Source: Legionellaceae bacterium
GTDB lineage: Bacteria; Pseudomonadota; Gammaproteobacteria; Legionellales; Legionellaceae
Direction: 5' to 3'
Length of the DNA: 59,977 nucleotides
Assembly (NCBI GenBank): GCA_029213075.1
Contig: JARGPO010000043.1
Coordinates: 1 to 59,977 of the forward strand
Positions 48,009 to 57,789 of the stretch are shown here, piece by piece. The notes beneath the pieces were generated by a model, which had not been told where the DNA came from, searched no databases, and saw only the letters and a program-made list of their open reading frames with translations. The number at the start of each line of letters is the position of its first letter. Position 1 is the first letter of the stretch. A program made the translations under genes and the position numbers.

Positions 48009-48713
48009 CTAGACGGTTTTTTTATTAGATAATGGGAACTTATTTAGGGCTAGTTCTATTTTTCTATATAACTCTGGTAACCAGCGAGGTTGTGAGAACT
48101 TGTTGGTTGCCGGTTTCGCAATTCGTAAATCATTAGGTGCAATAATTACTTGAATATGGCTTAGTCCTACTCGTCTTGCTAATAAAAATAATTGCTCAAT
48201 TGCCGTGTTGCCAACAGCCAAACAGCCAACAGAATATGACTTTCCATGAAGAAATATATCTCCTCCTAAGTCACTACGTCCATCCAAATTAGCATGTGAT
48301 TTATCAAAATTATTTGGGTAATCAATCATCATTGATAGGTGCATGGTGCTAAATGGATTAAACATTGTTAGTTTATATATTCCTTCAGGAATTTGCTTGT
48401 CATATTGTTTTAGTTTTGGGCCCAGTCCACCACTTGATGCAGTTAATGGATAGGTTTTAATATAGCGCCATGAGCTATCATTATCTTTTGCCCATAGTTG
48501 AATTTTTTGTTCTTTTTTAAAGGCTAGCAAAGCGATGTTTTTGGGTGGGTAGCTAATTTTTGCTTTTTTAAAAATTGATTTAAGTTGCGGTTCTTTTTTT
48601 AAACTATATTTAGCAATAGCCTTATCGACAGATACATTGGACTTTACATGCGATGACATAGCATGTAATTGGGGTAAAAATAATAGTAATCCTACGAATA
48701 TTAATCGATACAT
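48009..48713 (-). CDS. Exported L,D-transpeptidase family protein (YafK-like)
   Basis: This 234-residue protein has a signal peptide (MYRLIFVGLLLFLPQLHA) and a YkuD-type domain with the motif HGKSYSVGCLAVG, giving the catalytic His and Cys. The upstream LTMFNPFSTMHLSMMIDYPN region matches the YafK branch, which cleaves or modifies peptidoglycan cross-links or lipoprotein attachments. Convergent with the phosphoribosyltransferase gene. Confidence 0.85.
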   Translation of the reverse strand: MYRLIFVGLLLFLPQLHAMSSHVKSNVSVDKAIAKYSLKKEPQLKSIFKKAKISYPPKNIALLAFKKEQKIQLWAKDNDSSWRYIKTYPLTASSGGLGPKLKQYDKQIPEGIYKLTMFNPFSTMHLSMMIDYPNNFDKSHANLDGRSDLGGDIFLHGKSYSVGCLAVGNTAIEQLFLLARRVGLSHIQVIIAPNDLRIAKPATNKFSQPRWLPELYRKIELALNKFPLSNKKTV

Positions 48714-48881
48714 AATACTTAATAAAGGTTGGGTACGAATTCATTTTATCAACAAATAAACAAAAGGACAAATAAATATCAATAATAATTGCACTATGGC
48801 TTTCTTACAAATTTTCTGCGATTATAAATGAAGCCAAGGAAGTTTAAATGGAATTTTTTATAGCTTCAAAAGGAGGATCCT

Positions 48882-49592
48882 ATGCGTAATAAAAAAGTGG
48901 TCAATACTCAAGTACTCTCAAGATTCATAGTTATTGCGATCACGCTATTTGTATCTTTATCAATTAATGCTAAGCAGACAGAGAATTTTAGAAATTTGCG
49001 TTATTGCGAGGTGGTTGTTGGGCATGGTTTTAAGGCGTCTGTTTATAATTCTGTAGGTCTAAATTCTTGCCCTGAAAATTTGTGGAAAAATTTAAATGAA
49101 AAGAAACTCAAAAAACAAACAAACGCGAGCTTTATTTATCTAAATGGACCAAGATATTTTACTTTTGATAAGGTGGTTAACACAAGTTTTTATGATCAAA
49201 ATATAAAAACCTTTGGCGGGATACAAATGCGAGTTGGAGGTATTGTTAAAATAACCTTGAAAGACATTATCAGAGGATTTAGACCATATAAAAAACATCA
49301 TGTTGCACGAAAATCAACATGGGTATATAGTGCTGGCAAACCAATATATGAGCTGATTAGTCCAACAAAACAAGTATATGTAATGCAGTCTTTCTCAACT
49401 GAAGTAGTAAAACTAAATGAAGAAAGCCTCCCAAAATTAGGGTCAATGATAAAACTACCAAAAGGTTGGAAATTTAAAACAGGAGTTTTAGATAAAGAGG
49501 CTAAGCTTGTAACTATGAATAATAAAGCTGTTGTAGTTCAAGATAGTTTGAAAAATACTTATCAATTGGCATCGCATGACTTTTTAGGTTAA
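48882..49592 (+). CDS. Exported protein of unknown function
   Basis: This 236-residue protein has a hydrophobic signal near the N-terminus (FIVIAITLFVSLSINAK) and a mature region with YCEVVV, GLNSCPENLWKNL and LNGPRYFTFDK, which resembles a family of uncharacterised bacterial secreted proteins. A near-perfect ribosome binding site (AGGAGG) lies 5 bases upstream. It is divergent from the L,D-transpeptidase gene. No catalytic motif recognised. Confidence 0.65.
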   Translation: MRNKKVVNTQVLSRFIVIAITLFVSLSINAKQTENFRNLRYCEVVVGHGFKASVYNSVGLNSCPENLWKNLNEKKLKKQTNASFIYLNGPRYFTFDKVVNTSFYDQNIKTFGGIQMRVGGIVKITLKDIIRGFRPYKKHHVARKSTWVYSAGKPIYELISPTKQVYVMQSFSTEVVKLNEESLPKLGSMIKLPKGWKFKTGVLDKEAKLVTMNNKAVVVQDSLKNTYQLASHDFLG

Positions 49593-49616
49593 TTTGTGTT
49601 ATAATGCGCACAAATT
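49576..49616 (+). promoter_or_regulatory. Candidate promoter with overlapping inverted repeat
   Basis: TATAAT at 49600-49605 is preceded at 18 bases by ATGACT (49576-49581). The inverted repeat AATTTGTG…CACAAATT (49591-49616) overlaps the -10 region, so it could be an operator controlling the downstream gene (49639) or, less likely, part of a terminator for the upstream one. Confidence 0.4.
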
Positions 49617-49638
49617 GCTTGTTATATAGGTGCTTTAA

Positions 49639-50526
49639 ATGTCTCAGAGCCAAATTGAGTTTAATCTTGCTGATAAGAATCATCACATACGAATAATTAA
49701 TCAGATTATAGATCTTATTGAAAAAGGCCTGACTTCTATTAAGGACTTAAGTCAGCAAGATATTCAAAATTCCTTGGCAATGATATTTGCATATAAAAGT
49801 ATTATTAAAATACTTCAAAATGAATGTTTTGTTTTTATGCATCATAGACATTTAGGGTATAAGGTAGATAAAAGAACCATCGATATAATTTTTAATAAAA
49901 CAAAGAATTTGACGGATGAGGACTTTCCATTTCCAGAGGGTATGACAGTCGAACAGCGATATGCTATTAAATTTTGTAGAGCAGTCGTTCCTGATATCCT
50001 GAACAAAATCTCAACTCTAAGGTGGCAATATGAGCGCAAGCTAAATAGTTTTAACAGAAAGCATTCTGAGCCATTCAAAATTGCCTTGATGATTGACTTG
50101 ACATTTATCTTGTTATTTATATTGATAGCATCTATTTGCTTGTCGTTATCTATGGCTCCTTCTGCTGGAACGCTTGCTATTTTAGGGGTATTAACACTCA
50201 TTACATCATCATACTTAGCATTTGCAGCACTACAGTATAGGAGGCTAGCTATTTTTGCTGCTAGCTTCAAAACTCTGGACGATGAGTTAATTAAAGTTGA
50301 CTCTGGTAAATTTATAGATAAAGAGCCCACTTTGTTTCTATTCTCGTTAAATTCTCTTGCAAGTAGTTATGAACCGCATATACCATATGAATATGAAGAG
50401 CCCACCAAAGGTGCTTTTAACGAAACAAAAATATTGTTTTATGATACTCAAGCTAACTTCTTTAAATCAGAAGTTGCAACTCAGATGTTTAGCCCAGATA
50501 TAAAAGAAGAATTTAGAATTAACTAG
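49639..50526 (+). CDS. Two-helix membrane protein, putative effector
   Basis: This 295-residue protein has no signal peptide. It has a hydrophilic N-terminal half, a hairpin of two transmembrane helices at about 153-173 and 180-199 (LTFILLFILIASICLSLSM and LAILGVLTLITSSYLAFAAL), then a hydrophilic C-terminus. Such an arrangement is common among secreted membrane-targeted effectors, but also among ordinary inner-membrane proteins. No family recognised. Followed by a good terminator. Confidence 0.6.
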   Translation: MSQSQIEFNLADKNHHIRIINQIIDLIEKGLTSIKDLSQQDIQNSLAMIFAYKSIIKILQNECFVFMHHRHLGYKVDKRTIDIIFNKTKNLTDEDFPFPEGMTVEQRYAIKFCRAVVPDILNKISTLRWQYERKLNSFNRKHSEPFKIALMIDLTFILLFILIASICLSLSMAPSAGTLAILGVLTLITSSYLAFAALQYRRLAIFAASFKTLDDELIKVDSGKFIDKEPTLFLFSLNSLASSYEPHIPYEYEEPTKGAFNETKILFYDTQANFFKSEVATQMFSPDIKEEFRIN

Positions 50527-50538
50527 ATAAAAAATTAT

Positions 50539-50570
50539 CTTCAGGCTAATCTTTAAAGATTATCCTGAAG
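50539..50570. terminator. Bidirectional hairpin terminator
   Basis: CTTCAGG…CCTGAAG plus an inner TAATCTTTAAAGATTA form a long stem (one mismatch pair) between two convergent genes. It can serve both strands; an A-rich run lies on the left and serves as the T tract for the minus-strand gene. Confidence 0.65.
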
Positions 50571-50581
50571 CACAACCGTCC

Positions 50582-52633
50582 TCATCTAGTTTTTTTGTTT
50601 TTAAAAATAAGAAGCTTTGGCTCCGCAACATTTTTAAATCTTTTTGAGTGTATACTAGGAATATTTAATGGAATAAACCTATAAGATTTCACCGTTTTTT
50701 GTAATGGAAAAAATATTGTTTGTGGAAAATCATTAGTGTTTGTTGGTTTATTATCATCTGCTATTTGGTCATTTTTATCGGAGGCAAGAATTATACTGCC
50801 AATCCAAATAGGATCATCAGAATTTGCTATATAATAGTTAGATTTCCAAAGTCGTAATATATACATATTACTATTTGTTCCTTCTGAGTAAACCATTATT
50901 AACTCAGGTCTTTTATTTAGGAATAGCTGTTCCATTATTGGTAGTTTTACTTCAGAATGTTTTCCATCTAAACGAATTATTAATGAATAAAAAACTGAAC
51001 TTTGTTTTTTTATCCATCCTGATTTAGAAAGTCTCTTCTCTAAAGTTTTTATATTTCCTAAATATTGTAAGTTAAATATTCCAATTTTCTTACCCATTCG
51101 GTTAGTTGTATATATAGGTAGTATTGGTTGCTCTTGGTTCCACCATTGTTTTTCCGTTAGTTTATACTGTTTTGTGATGGGTTTATGACTAGCTATAATC
51201 GTTGGTGAATGTATAGAGTATTCCATCCAACTCATAACAACTAATATAAAAATGGAAATAAGTAATATGAGAGCGATTTTTTGCTTATGAATTACTTGGC
51301 GTTGGTATAAAATCCAATGCATAATCCCAATTGATAAACCAATAAAGTATGAGGCAATAACACTGCTCGTCCAGTTATCTCCTAAATAGACTGATGATAC
51401 CCCTGATAAAACCAAAATCGATATGAGTCCTAGGCGAAGAAGATATAGTGGTAATTCGCGGCGATAAAACTCTATTAAATAGCATATTAAAAAACTAATA
51501 AGAGAGGTTGACCAAGTTAAACTGATAACAGGAAATGTTGCATCTAGATTTAGCTGGTATAAATATGTTGAATTTGGAACATCTATATTGGTGGCTATGC
51601 AATAAATAATTAAAGTAGTACTAAAAGCGATGCTTACTAAATAGCGAGACATCCGCCAATTTGAAGTAAAAAGAGCGGAAAATAATACAAAACCAAATAA
51701 ACATAGAATCGGTACTGGACTAGTGATTAAGTTTATAAGAATAAATAGGTTATCAATATGGCTGGTTCTTATGCCATTGAAGAAGAAAGATATAGGCTCG
51801 TTGATACTATTTACCCAGGTGTTTTGTATCACAAACATACTTATTAATAACGCAATAACCAGGCAAAATACCCAGGCAAGTAATAAACTTATCGCAAAAC
51901 CATTGATTCTTTTATCTTTATTTGGAGAGCTTCTAAAAAGAAGCTTTAAATAGGGATGATTAATTGACCAGGCATATATAGTATCGATATGATTTGTATA
52001 CCAAGAATTAATTGCTCTAACAACAATGTGAACTATCTTGCTCAAAATCCAAATCGCAAGTAATGATAGGATTATGAGTCCAAATAATCTTCTTGCACCA
52101 TCTGTTGATAATTGACTACTCGCCGCACCGACTAAATAACCAGGCATTACATACAATAGGGCCCAACCAAAGGCTGAGATAAGATTAGTAAAGAAGAAAA
52201 GCAGCTTTGGCATGTTCATTATGCCAGCTATAACGGGGATAATAGAACGCAATGGCCCAATAAACCGGCCAATTACAACGCTTTTACCACCATGCTTAAT
52301 AAAAAAATCTTTTCCATAGCGAATTAAACTTGGATACTTGCTGAAGGGCCAAATTTGCACAAGGTGGTCGCAGTATATGTATCCTATCGCATAGCTAACA
52401 CCATCTCCAACTAAGGCTCCAAAAGATGCTGCAATGATCGTTAAATCAATGCGCATAACCCCGGATCCAGCCATTATACCAATAGCTGTCATAGTTAATG
52501 ATCCTGGAATAATACTACCAATAATAGCCAGAGATTCCGTACAGGAAATTATAAATGTGAAAAAAAGAGCCATTTTAGGGTTAAGGTGTAACCATGTTGT
52601 CATTGGCTCTATATAATCAACAAATAAGTGCAT
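50582..52633 (-). CDS. DedA-PAP2-LssY multidomain membrane protein
   Basis: This 683-residue protein joins three known domains. Residues about 1-200 are a DedA/VTT domain (PGSLTMTAIGIMAGSG, VIGRFIGPLRSIIPVIAGIMNM). Residues about 245-440 are PAP2-like with six helices, but the phosphatase motifs are lost (FPSGH reads FPVIS; the final SRxxxGxHxxxD reads SSVYLGDNWTSS), so lipid phosphatase activity is unlikely. Residues about 480-660 resemble the LssY C-terminal domain (WWNQEQPILPIYTTNR). Legionella lssY has this organisation. DedA members move undecaprenyl phosphate or other lipids. Confidence 0.8.
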   Translation of the reverse strand: MHLFVDYIEPMTTWLHLNPKMALFFTFIISCTESLAIIGSIIPGSLTMTAIGIMAGSGVMRIDLTIIAASFGALVGDGVSYAIGYIYCDHLVQIWPFSKYPSLIRYGKDFFIKHGGKSVVIGRFIGPLRSIIPVIAGIMNMPKLLFFFTNLISAFGWALLYVMPGYLVGAASSQLSTDGARRLFGLIILSLLAIWILSKIVHIVVRAINSWYTNHIDTIYAWSINHPYLKLLFRSSPNKDKRINGFAISLLLAWVFCLVIALLISMFVIQNTWVNSINEPISFFFNGIRTSHIDNLFILINLITSPVPILCLFGFVLFSALFTSNWRMSRYLVSIAFSTTLIIYCIATNIDVPNSTYLYQLNLDATFPVISLTWSTSLISFLICYLIEFYRRELPLYLLRLGLISILVLSGVSSVYLGDNWTSSVIASYFIGLSIGIMHWILYQRQVIHKQKIALILLISIFILVVMSWMEYSIHSPTIIASHKPITKQYKLTEKQWWNQEQPILPIYTTNRMGKKIGIFNLQYLGNIKTLEKRLSKSGWIKKQSSVFYSLIIRLDGKHSEVKLPIMEQLFLNKRPELIMVYSEGTNSNMYILRLWKSNYYIANSDDPIWIGSIILASDKNDQIADDNKPTNTNDFPQTIFFPLQKTVKSYRFIPLNIPSIHSKRFKNVAEPKLLIFKNKKTR

Positions 52634-52706
52634 TTAATCTTCTCAATAATTTGTCAATATTCATTAAGAATTTTTGACAATTGATTTTCAGCAGGAAAAA
52701 CATATT

Positions 52707-53312
52707 TTAGTAAGTATTAAAAATTTTTAAGAAAGATTCAATAAATTTATTGTTAGCATCTTTCATAGTCGCTTCTGGAGATAAATCCTTGATGCGCGTC
52801 ATTTCAAGTTGAGAGTATCCACATGGATTTATACCACGAAAAGGGCCTAAATCTAAATCAACATTTAAAGAAATTCCATGGTATGTGCAGCCATTTTTAA
52901 CTCGTAGGCCAATTGATGCAATTTTTTTATCTCCTACGTATACACCAGGCGCATTTTGTATCCTTTCAGCAGCTATATTATATGTTTTCAACATATCTAT
53001 TAGCACTTGTTCTAGGTGGCAAACTAGTGCCTTAATCCCTAGTTTTCTTTTAGAAATATTCATTAAAACGTATACAACGAGTTGACCAGGACCATGATAG
53101 GTGACTTGACCTCCTCGATCTGACTTAACTATAGGTATGTCTTGTGGATTAAGGATGTGTTCTGGTTTCCCTGCTTGCCCTTGGGTGTAAACTGGATAAT
53201 GCTCTAGTATCCACAGTTCGTCTTTTGTATCATCATCTCTAGAGATGGTGAAGTTCTTCATCTCATTATAGACGATTTCGTATGGCTTAAGGCCTAGTTG
53301 GCGTATTAACAT
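52707..53312 (-). CDS. lipB: Octanoyl-[acyl carrier protein]:protein octanoyltransferase
   Basis: This 201-residue enzyme transfers octanoyl to lipoyl domains, the first step of lipoate synthesis. [12 protein letters not shown] lies at 66-77, the catalytic Lys is K130 in KKIASIG, and the catalytic Cys is C164 in INPCGY. The start overlaps the DUF493 gene by one base. LipA, the next enzyme, usually follows but here a DedA-type gene follows; lipA must be elsewhere. Confidence 0.95.
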   Translation of the reverse strand: MLIRQLGLKPYEIVYNEMKNFTISRDDDTKDELWILEHYPVYTQGQAGKPEHILNPQDIPIVKSDRGGQVTYHGPGQLVVYVLMNISKRKLGIKALVCHLEQVLIDMLKTYNIAAERIQNAPGVYVGDKKIASIGLRVKNGCTYHGISLNVDLDLGPFRGINPCGYSQLEMTRIKDLSPEATMKDANNKFIESFLKIFNTY

Positions 53313-53578
53313 TACAGCACCATTTTTATATCAGGATGCTTGGTTAATTCTAAATACAATGCATCCAATTCCGCTTGATTTGTAGGGTGAACCGTGGCCG
53401 TTATCGCACGATACTTATCATTTTTACTCATCTTGCTCTTAATGGCATTATCATTAGTGTCAGGAAAATGCTTCCTGACTATATTTTTTATTTCAGTGTG
53501 AAAATCATTGCTATTTTGGCCAATAATTTTAAGTGAAAAATCACACGGAAAATCGATTAAGCTTTCTTTATCAGACAT
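53312..53578 (-). CDS. DUF493 (YbeD-like) protein
   Basis: This 88-residue ferredoxin-like-fold protein has the DUF493 features: [13 protein letters not shown] at the N-terminus, the [24 protein letters not shown] helix-strand segment, and a C-terminal KMVL. YbeD lies between dacA and lipB in E. coli as well, and the same order and tight spacing are kept here. Its function is not known; a regulatory role toward lipoate synthesis has been proposed for the location. Confidence 0.9.
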   Translation of the reverse strand: MSDKESLIDFPCDFSLKIIGQNSNDFHTEIKNIVRKHFPDTNDNAIKSKMSKNDKYRAITATVHPTNQAELDALYLELTKHPDIKMVL

Positions 53579-53581
53579 TGT

Positions 53582-54793
53582 TTACCCAAACCAACGTGCA
53601 AACATTATTTGAATGGAGCCCACAGCTTTCTTGTAAAACCCGCCAGATTTTTCATCTGTTAGCGCATATAATGGTTGCTCACTAATAATTTTGTCATCGA
53701 ACTTAACTATTAGCTCACCAACTTTTTGGCCCTTAGTAATTGGAGCCTCTACAAATTGAGGAACTTTAGTATTAATTGCTAATCTTTTATATTGGCCACT
53801 AGGTATTGTAATAAAATAGTTTTTTTGAACCCCAAGATCTAGTGTTTTTGAGTTACCTTTGTAAAGCTTAACTTTACTGATTGCTTGGTTAGCTTTGTAT
53901 AATTGACGAGTTTCAAAAAATCTAAAACCATAGTTTAAAAGTCGCTCGCTGTCATCAGCCCTGGTTGTTTCGGTTGGAGCGTTTAGAACTACTGCAATTA
54001 GCCGCATGTCGCCACGTTTTGCAGAAGATACAAGACAGTATCCAGCATCGTTTGTATGACCAGTTTTTATGCCATCTACTTGACCATCACGCCATAATAG
54101 ACGGTTACGATTTGGTTGGCGAATGCCATTAAATGTGAACCACTTTTCTTTATACCAATGATAGTATTGAGGAAAATTATTAACTAAAGCCTGACTTAAA
54201 ATTGATAGATCTTTTGCTGTTGTATATAAATCTTTATTTGGCAGTCCTGTGGTATCGGTGAAGTGGCTATTGTTCATGCCGAGATTTTTGGCTTGGTTAT
54301 TCATGAGGTCTGTAAAACCAACTTCACTTCCACCAACGTGCTCTGATAGTGCCATGCACGCATCGTTACCGGAGTCGACAATAATTCCTTTCAATAGATT
54401 TTCGATTGAAACCATTTGTCCTTCTTTTACGAACATTCGAGAGCCACCGATTTTCCAGGCAGCTTTACTAATACGGACATTATCTTCTAGGTGAATTTGT
54501 TGGTTATCTAACGCCTTTGATACTACGTATAACGTCATTAATTTTGTCAGACTTGCAGGAGGAAGGCGTTGCTCACTATTTTTTTCAGCAATAACTTTGC
54601 CACTATTCGCATCAATTAAAATATACGCTTTTGAGTTTACATTTGGAGGTGATGGAGTAATCTGTGGTGGACTTGTGACCGGAGTAGGTTTTTTAAGTGT
54701 TGTTGATAGCGAGTTAGCATAAAATATACTTGAATGAATTACCAAACATGTAAATAATAAGAGTTTAATTGGTGATAGTATTAGTTTTTTCAT
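53582..54793 (-). CDS. dacA: D-alanyl-D-alanine carboxypeptidase (PBP5/6 type)
   Basis: From ATG 54793 this is a 403-residue exported serine carboxypeptidase. Motifs are SxxK in PASLTKLMTL, SxN-like in VDSGNDACMAL, and KTG in GIKTGHTNDAGYC, with a C-terminal beta domain and an amphipathic tail (GFYKKAVGSIQIMFARWFG) that anchors it to the membrane. The signal peptide is followed by a Pro/Thr-rich stretch. It trims pentapeptides in peptidoglycan. Divergent from rlpA. Confidence 0.93.
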   Translation of the reverse strand: MKKLILSPIKLLLFTCLVIHSSIFYANSLSTTLKKPTPVTSPPQITPSPPNVNSKAYILIDANSGKVIAEKNSEQRLPPASLTKLMTLYVVSKALDNQQIHLEDNVRISKAAWKIGGSRMFVKEGQMVSIENLLKGIIVDSGNDACMALSEHVGGSEVGFTDLMNNQAKNLGMNNSHFTDTTGLPNKDLYTTAKDLSILSQALVNNFPQYYHWYKEKWFTFNGIRQPNRNRLLWRDGQVDGIKTGHTNDAGYCLVSSAKRGDMRLIAVVLNAPTETTRADDSERLLNYGFRFFETRQLYKANQAISKVKLYKGNSKTLDLGVQKNYFITIPSGQYKRLAINTKVPQFVEAPITKGQKVGELIVKFDDKIISEQPLYALTDEKSGGFYKKAVGSIQIMFARWFG

Positions 54794-54879
54794 GTTAAAC
54801 ACCTGATTGTGGAAGCTAATCAAAATTAATGTAATGTTATCATATGACTGGGAAGTAGTACTACTAATTAAGGATTATT

Positions 54880-55677
54880 ATGCATAAACTTAAGCAACTC
54901 TCTCTAGTGATGTTAAGTTTTTTGTTGTTGGCAGGATGTCAAACGGTTGCAAACGACACACATTGGGAGAATAAAAACACTTTAAATAAAAGTAATTATA
55001 CTCCTACCAAAAATGATTCTGCGCCAAGTGGCCCGCCACCTACAACTTTCACTGAGGTTAAACCTAAAAGTTCGCCGTTAAGTAGGTATGGAAACCCAGC
55101 AACATATAGTGTTGATGGTGAGAAGTATAATGTTATGTTAAATGCCGATGGATATCACGATCGTGGAATTGCATCTTGGTATGGAACTAAGTTTCACACA
55201 AAGCGCACATCGAGCGGTGAGAAATATGATATGTATGCTTTGACTGCAGCACACAAAACTCTTCCTCTCCCAACCTATATCAAAGTCCGTAACCTTGAAA
55301 ACAATCGCGAAGCTATTATTAAAGTTAATGATAGAGGACCATTTCATGAAGGGAGAATCCTAGATTTGTCATATGGAGCAGCTAATAAACTAGGAATTTT
55401 CCCGAAAGGAACTGCTATGGTAGAAATAGAGGCTATATCTAGTGGCACAGAAGATGCTCATTACTATTTACAGGTAGGTGCATTTGAGTCAAATAATACT
55501 GCTCTGAAATTAAAAGCAGAAATGGACGAGTTCTCAAAGAAACCAGTTTTTATTTCAAAAGTTAATCATAAATATTTAGTTAGAATCGGGCCGTTTTTGG
55601 ACAAAAAAATGAGCGATAGTTTTAAAGAAGTTTTAAAGAAAAAAGGGGTTTCGGGAGTTTTCTCCATGATTATGTGA
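54880..55677 (+). CDS. rlpA: RlpA septal lytic transglycosylase lipoprotein
   Basis: This 265-residue lipoprotein has lipobox LLAGC, a Pro/Ser-rich linker, a double-psi beta-barrel (GIASWYGTKFHTKRTSSGE…VNDRGPFHEGRILDLS, with the catalytic Asp in NDRGPF) and a C-terminal SPOR domain (about 190-262). RlpA cleaves denuded glycan strands at the septum. Divergent from the D-Ala carboxypeptidase, the usual association with dacA. Confidence 0.93.
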   Translation: MHKLKQLSLVMLSFLLLAGCQTVANDTHWENKNTLNKSNYTPTKNDSAPSGPPPTTFTEVKPKSSPLSRYGNPATYSVDGEKYNVMLNADGYHDRGIASWYGTKFHTKRTSSGEKYDMYALTAAHKTLPLPTYIKVRNLENNREAIIKVNDRGPFHEGRILDLSYGAANKLGIFPKGTAMVEIEAISSGTEDAHYYLQVGAFESNNTALKLKAEMDEFSKKPVFISKVNHKYLVRIGPFLDKKMSDSFKEVLKKKGVSGVFSMIM

Positions 55678-55820
55678 ATATAGAGTTGAGAGTTAGATTT
55701 AAAAAATTAGAGATCAAAGAATCCACTTTGAGTTATCTTGATTATATTTGTATGTTGATATGTAAGAGGTATAAAGTTAAGTTACTTAATAATAGGTTGG
55801 TTAATTGTTCTAAGACATTT

Positions 55821-57434
55821 TTAGGTTGGGTTTGAACCTGGTGATTTTCCAGAATATTCTTGCTCATCATCAGGATTTTCCATGGCATCTCCTGATTTAA
55901 TATGCGATAAGGACTGTTTTAAGCTATTAAATTGAGCCTTAGACTCGTCTATTGAAGAGCTGTTGGAACCTTCATTTTTTGGAGAAATACCAAGCTTTTG
56001 CTCTACTCTATCATATACCGTATCATATGTATTGTGATGCTCTTTAAGTAGCAAACATACGGCTTGCCATTGGGTTAAAAGCTCTGGAGTATACACGTAA
56101 GTTTCCTCAGATAAGTTTTTATACCCAGAAAACCGTTCATACATACTAAGGAATTTTATGCATGCTGCATAAGTTTCTGTCCCTTCTTCCTCTGATTCTA
56201 ATAGTTGCTTTAAATCAACCATAACTTTTGCTTTACCTTTATTAGGAGTAAATAGCGGTACTGCACCAGTATTTATAGCATCTTGCAGTGTGTTATCACC
56301 TGAACAACCAGAGACTATATTTGCACATTGTTTAAAGCAATTGTAGTCATCATCATCAAGCCTACCGGTGAATACTTTAAGTGTTTTTTTTGATTTAGAT
56401 GATGGACAATCTTCAAGTGGTATCTTTTTTATTTCACCAGCTTGTTTGTCAAAATATTCTATATCAGTAAATCCCGCGGCAATTAACTCTTCCGACTTAT
56501 TAATAAACTCTTGAAGTTCAAATTTTCCTTGCATAAAAATATCACGGTCATCTTCTTTAAGTGTGTTTGTATAGAAATTAAGGAACATTTTAAGGGCATG
56601 TTCTTGGCCATGAGAATGATAGTTAGGTACGAAAATAGTTTGTTTTTCTATTTGTTTGGCTGATTCAATACTCAATTCAGTCTCACCATGCAACAAACCG
56701 TGAAATTGATGATTTTTGATTTCCAATATACACTTAATCTTACTTAAACTAGTTGGTAGCTCACTTTTGTCCAATAAAATACCAGCCATGGTTTTTTCTT
56801 TTGCATCCCCAAATCCCATTACTAATTTGTCTGTTGGTGAGTAGAAAACATCTCCCTCTTCATCTTCCGGACTTGGTTTTGTCTTAAAACAAGAGGATGG
56901 ATCTGACAGTCCTCCGTCGCGGCTTCCGCAGTGCTCTAAGCAAAAAATTGTTTTTCCAGGTGTTCCCAATCCAATATTTAAATGTTGATTTAATAAGTGG
57001 TAGTGCCTTGCCTCTTCACCAAAGGCAGGTACAGATGATACTATCCATAAATCAGCATCAGCAAATCTCTCTTTTTGACTTATATTTGTGGAATCAGGTT
57101 TGAAATCCTTATAGATATTTTTAGCCGTTAATATATGCACTTTGTCAGAATTTAGATCATTTACCCTCTCAATCATTTGTTCTGCACTTAGGTTGTAATC
57201 AAAAACTGGTGATGAAATAATATCATTAGAAAGCAATCGATTAAGGAGTTCTTTAACTCTCCCTTTGTCAATATCTTCATAACGTGACCCATTAAGTAGC
57301 CATTGAAATTCATATACTACTTCGGCAGAATCAGCGTATCTATCTTGAACCTTTCGACCTATATTAATAATATGAGCGAGATCGCCCATTCCATCAGTGA
57401 GATTACATCCGCTAATACAAATCTTCTTAGGCAT
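55821..57434 (-). CDS. GT-B-like glycosyltransferase, putative secreted effector
   Basis: This 537-residue soluble protein starts with SGCNLTDGMGDLAHIINIGRKVQ, a glycine-loop as in the N-terminal half of GT-B glycosyltransferases, and carries SGCSGDNTLQDAINTGAVPLF near 380-400, like the nucleotide-sugar-binding half in which a glutamine/asparagine- or aspartate-rich loop contacts the donor. No signal peptide, membrane helix or typical bacterial GT family match is visible. The C-terminus is Ser/Glu/Asp rich and unstructured, as in type IV secreted effectors. No pathway neighbours are present. The fold and role are inference. Confidence 0.5.
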   Translation of the reverse strand: MPKKICISGCNLTDGMGDLAHIINIGRKVQDRYADSAEVVYEFQWLLNGSRYEDIDKGRVKELLNRLLSNDIISSPVFDYNLSAEQMIERVNDLNSDKVHILTAKNIYKDFKPDSTNISQKERFADADLWIVSSVPAFGEEARHYHLLNQHLNIGLGTPGKTIFCLEHCGSRDGGLSDPSSCFKTKPSPEDEEGDVFYSPTDKLVMGFGDAKEKTMAGILLDKSELPTSLSKIKCILEIKNHQFHGLLHGETELSIESAKQIEKQTIFVPNYHSHGQEHALKMFLNFYTNTLKEDDRDIFMQGKFELQEFINKSEELIAAGFTDIEYFDKQAGEIKKIPLEDCPSSKSKKTLKVFTGRLDDDDYNCFKQCANIVSGCSGDNTLQDAINTGAVPLFTPNKGKAKVMVDLKQLLESEEEGTETYAACIKFLSMYERFSGYKNLSEETYVYTPELLTQWQAVCLLLKEHHNTYDTVYDRVEQKLGISPKNEGSNSSSIDESKAQFNSLKQSLSHIKSGDAMENPDDEQEYSGKSPGSNPT

Positions 57435-57491
57435 AATAAATCATCCAAAGAACTTATTGTAAGATTATAGCACATTGTTGGGTTCAGATGA

Positions 57492-57668
57492 TTTTGTGAC
57501 AAAGACGATGGGCATATTAAATATGAGCAGGGTTTTTTGGATATTTCTAAGCATCAATATACTCAGCATGTTGATGTTCTTTTTTTAGATGAGTATAAAG
57601 AATACTCACATAGTAGAAACGAAGAGATTTTATTAGAATTTAAAAGCGGTGCGTATACTTTGAAGTAA
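57492..57668 (+). pseudogene. Possible 3' coding fragment
   Basis: An open stretch of 58 codons after TGA at 57489 ends in TAA at 57666. It lacks a good start codon but has a protein-like composition (HVDVLFLDEYKEYSHSRNEE). It may be the tail of a lost gene in the 355-base gap between the GT-like gene and the small exported protein. The rest of the gap shows nothing assignable. Confidence 0.25.
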
Positions 57669-57789
57669 ATGGTAGTATATTTTGGACTGCATTAATCACG
57701 TATTAGTCGGATTAAAATGCAAAAAGTAAGTCCTGAGTATGAGGGATCTGTTCTTCCATTTCCTTTTGCCCAACTTTTGCTTTCCACTG

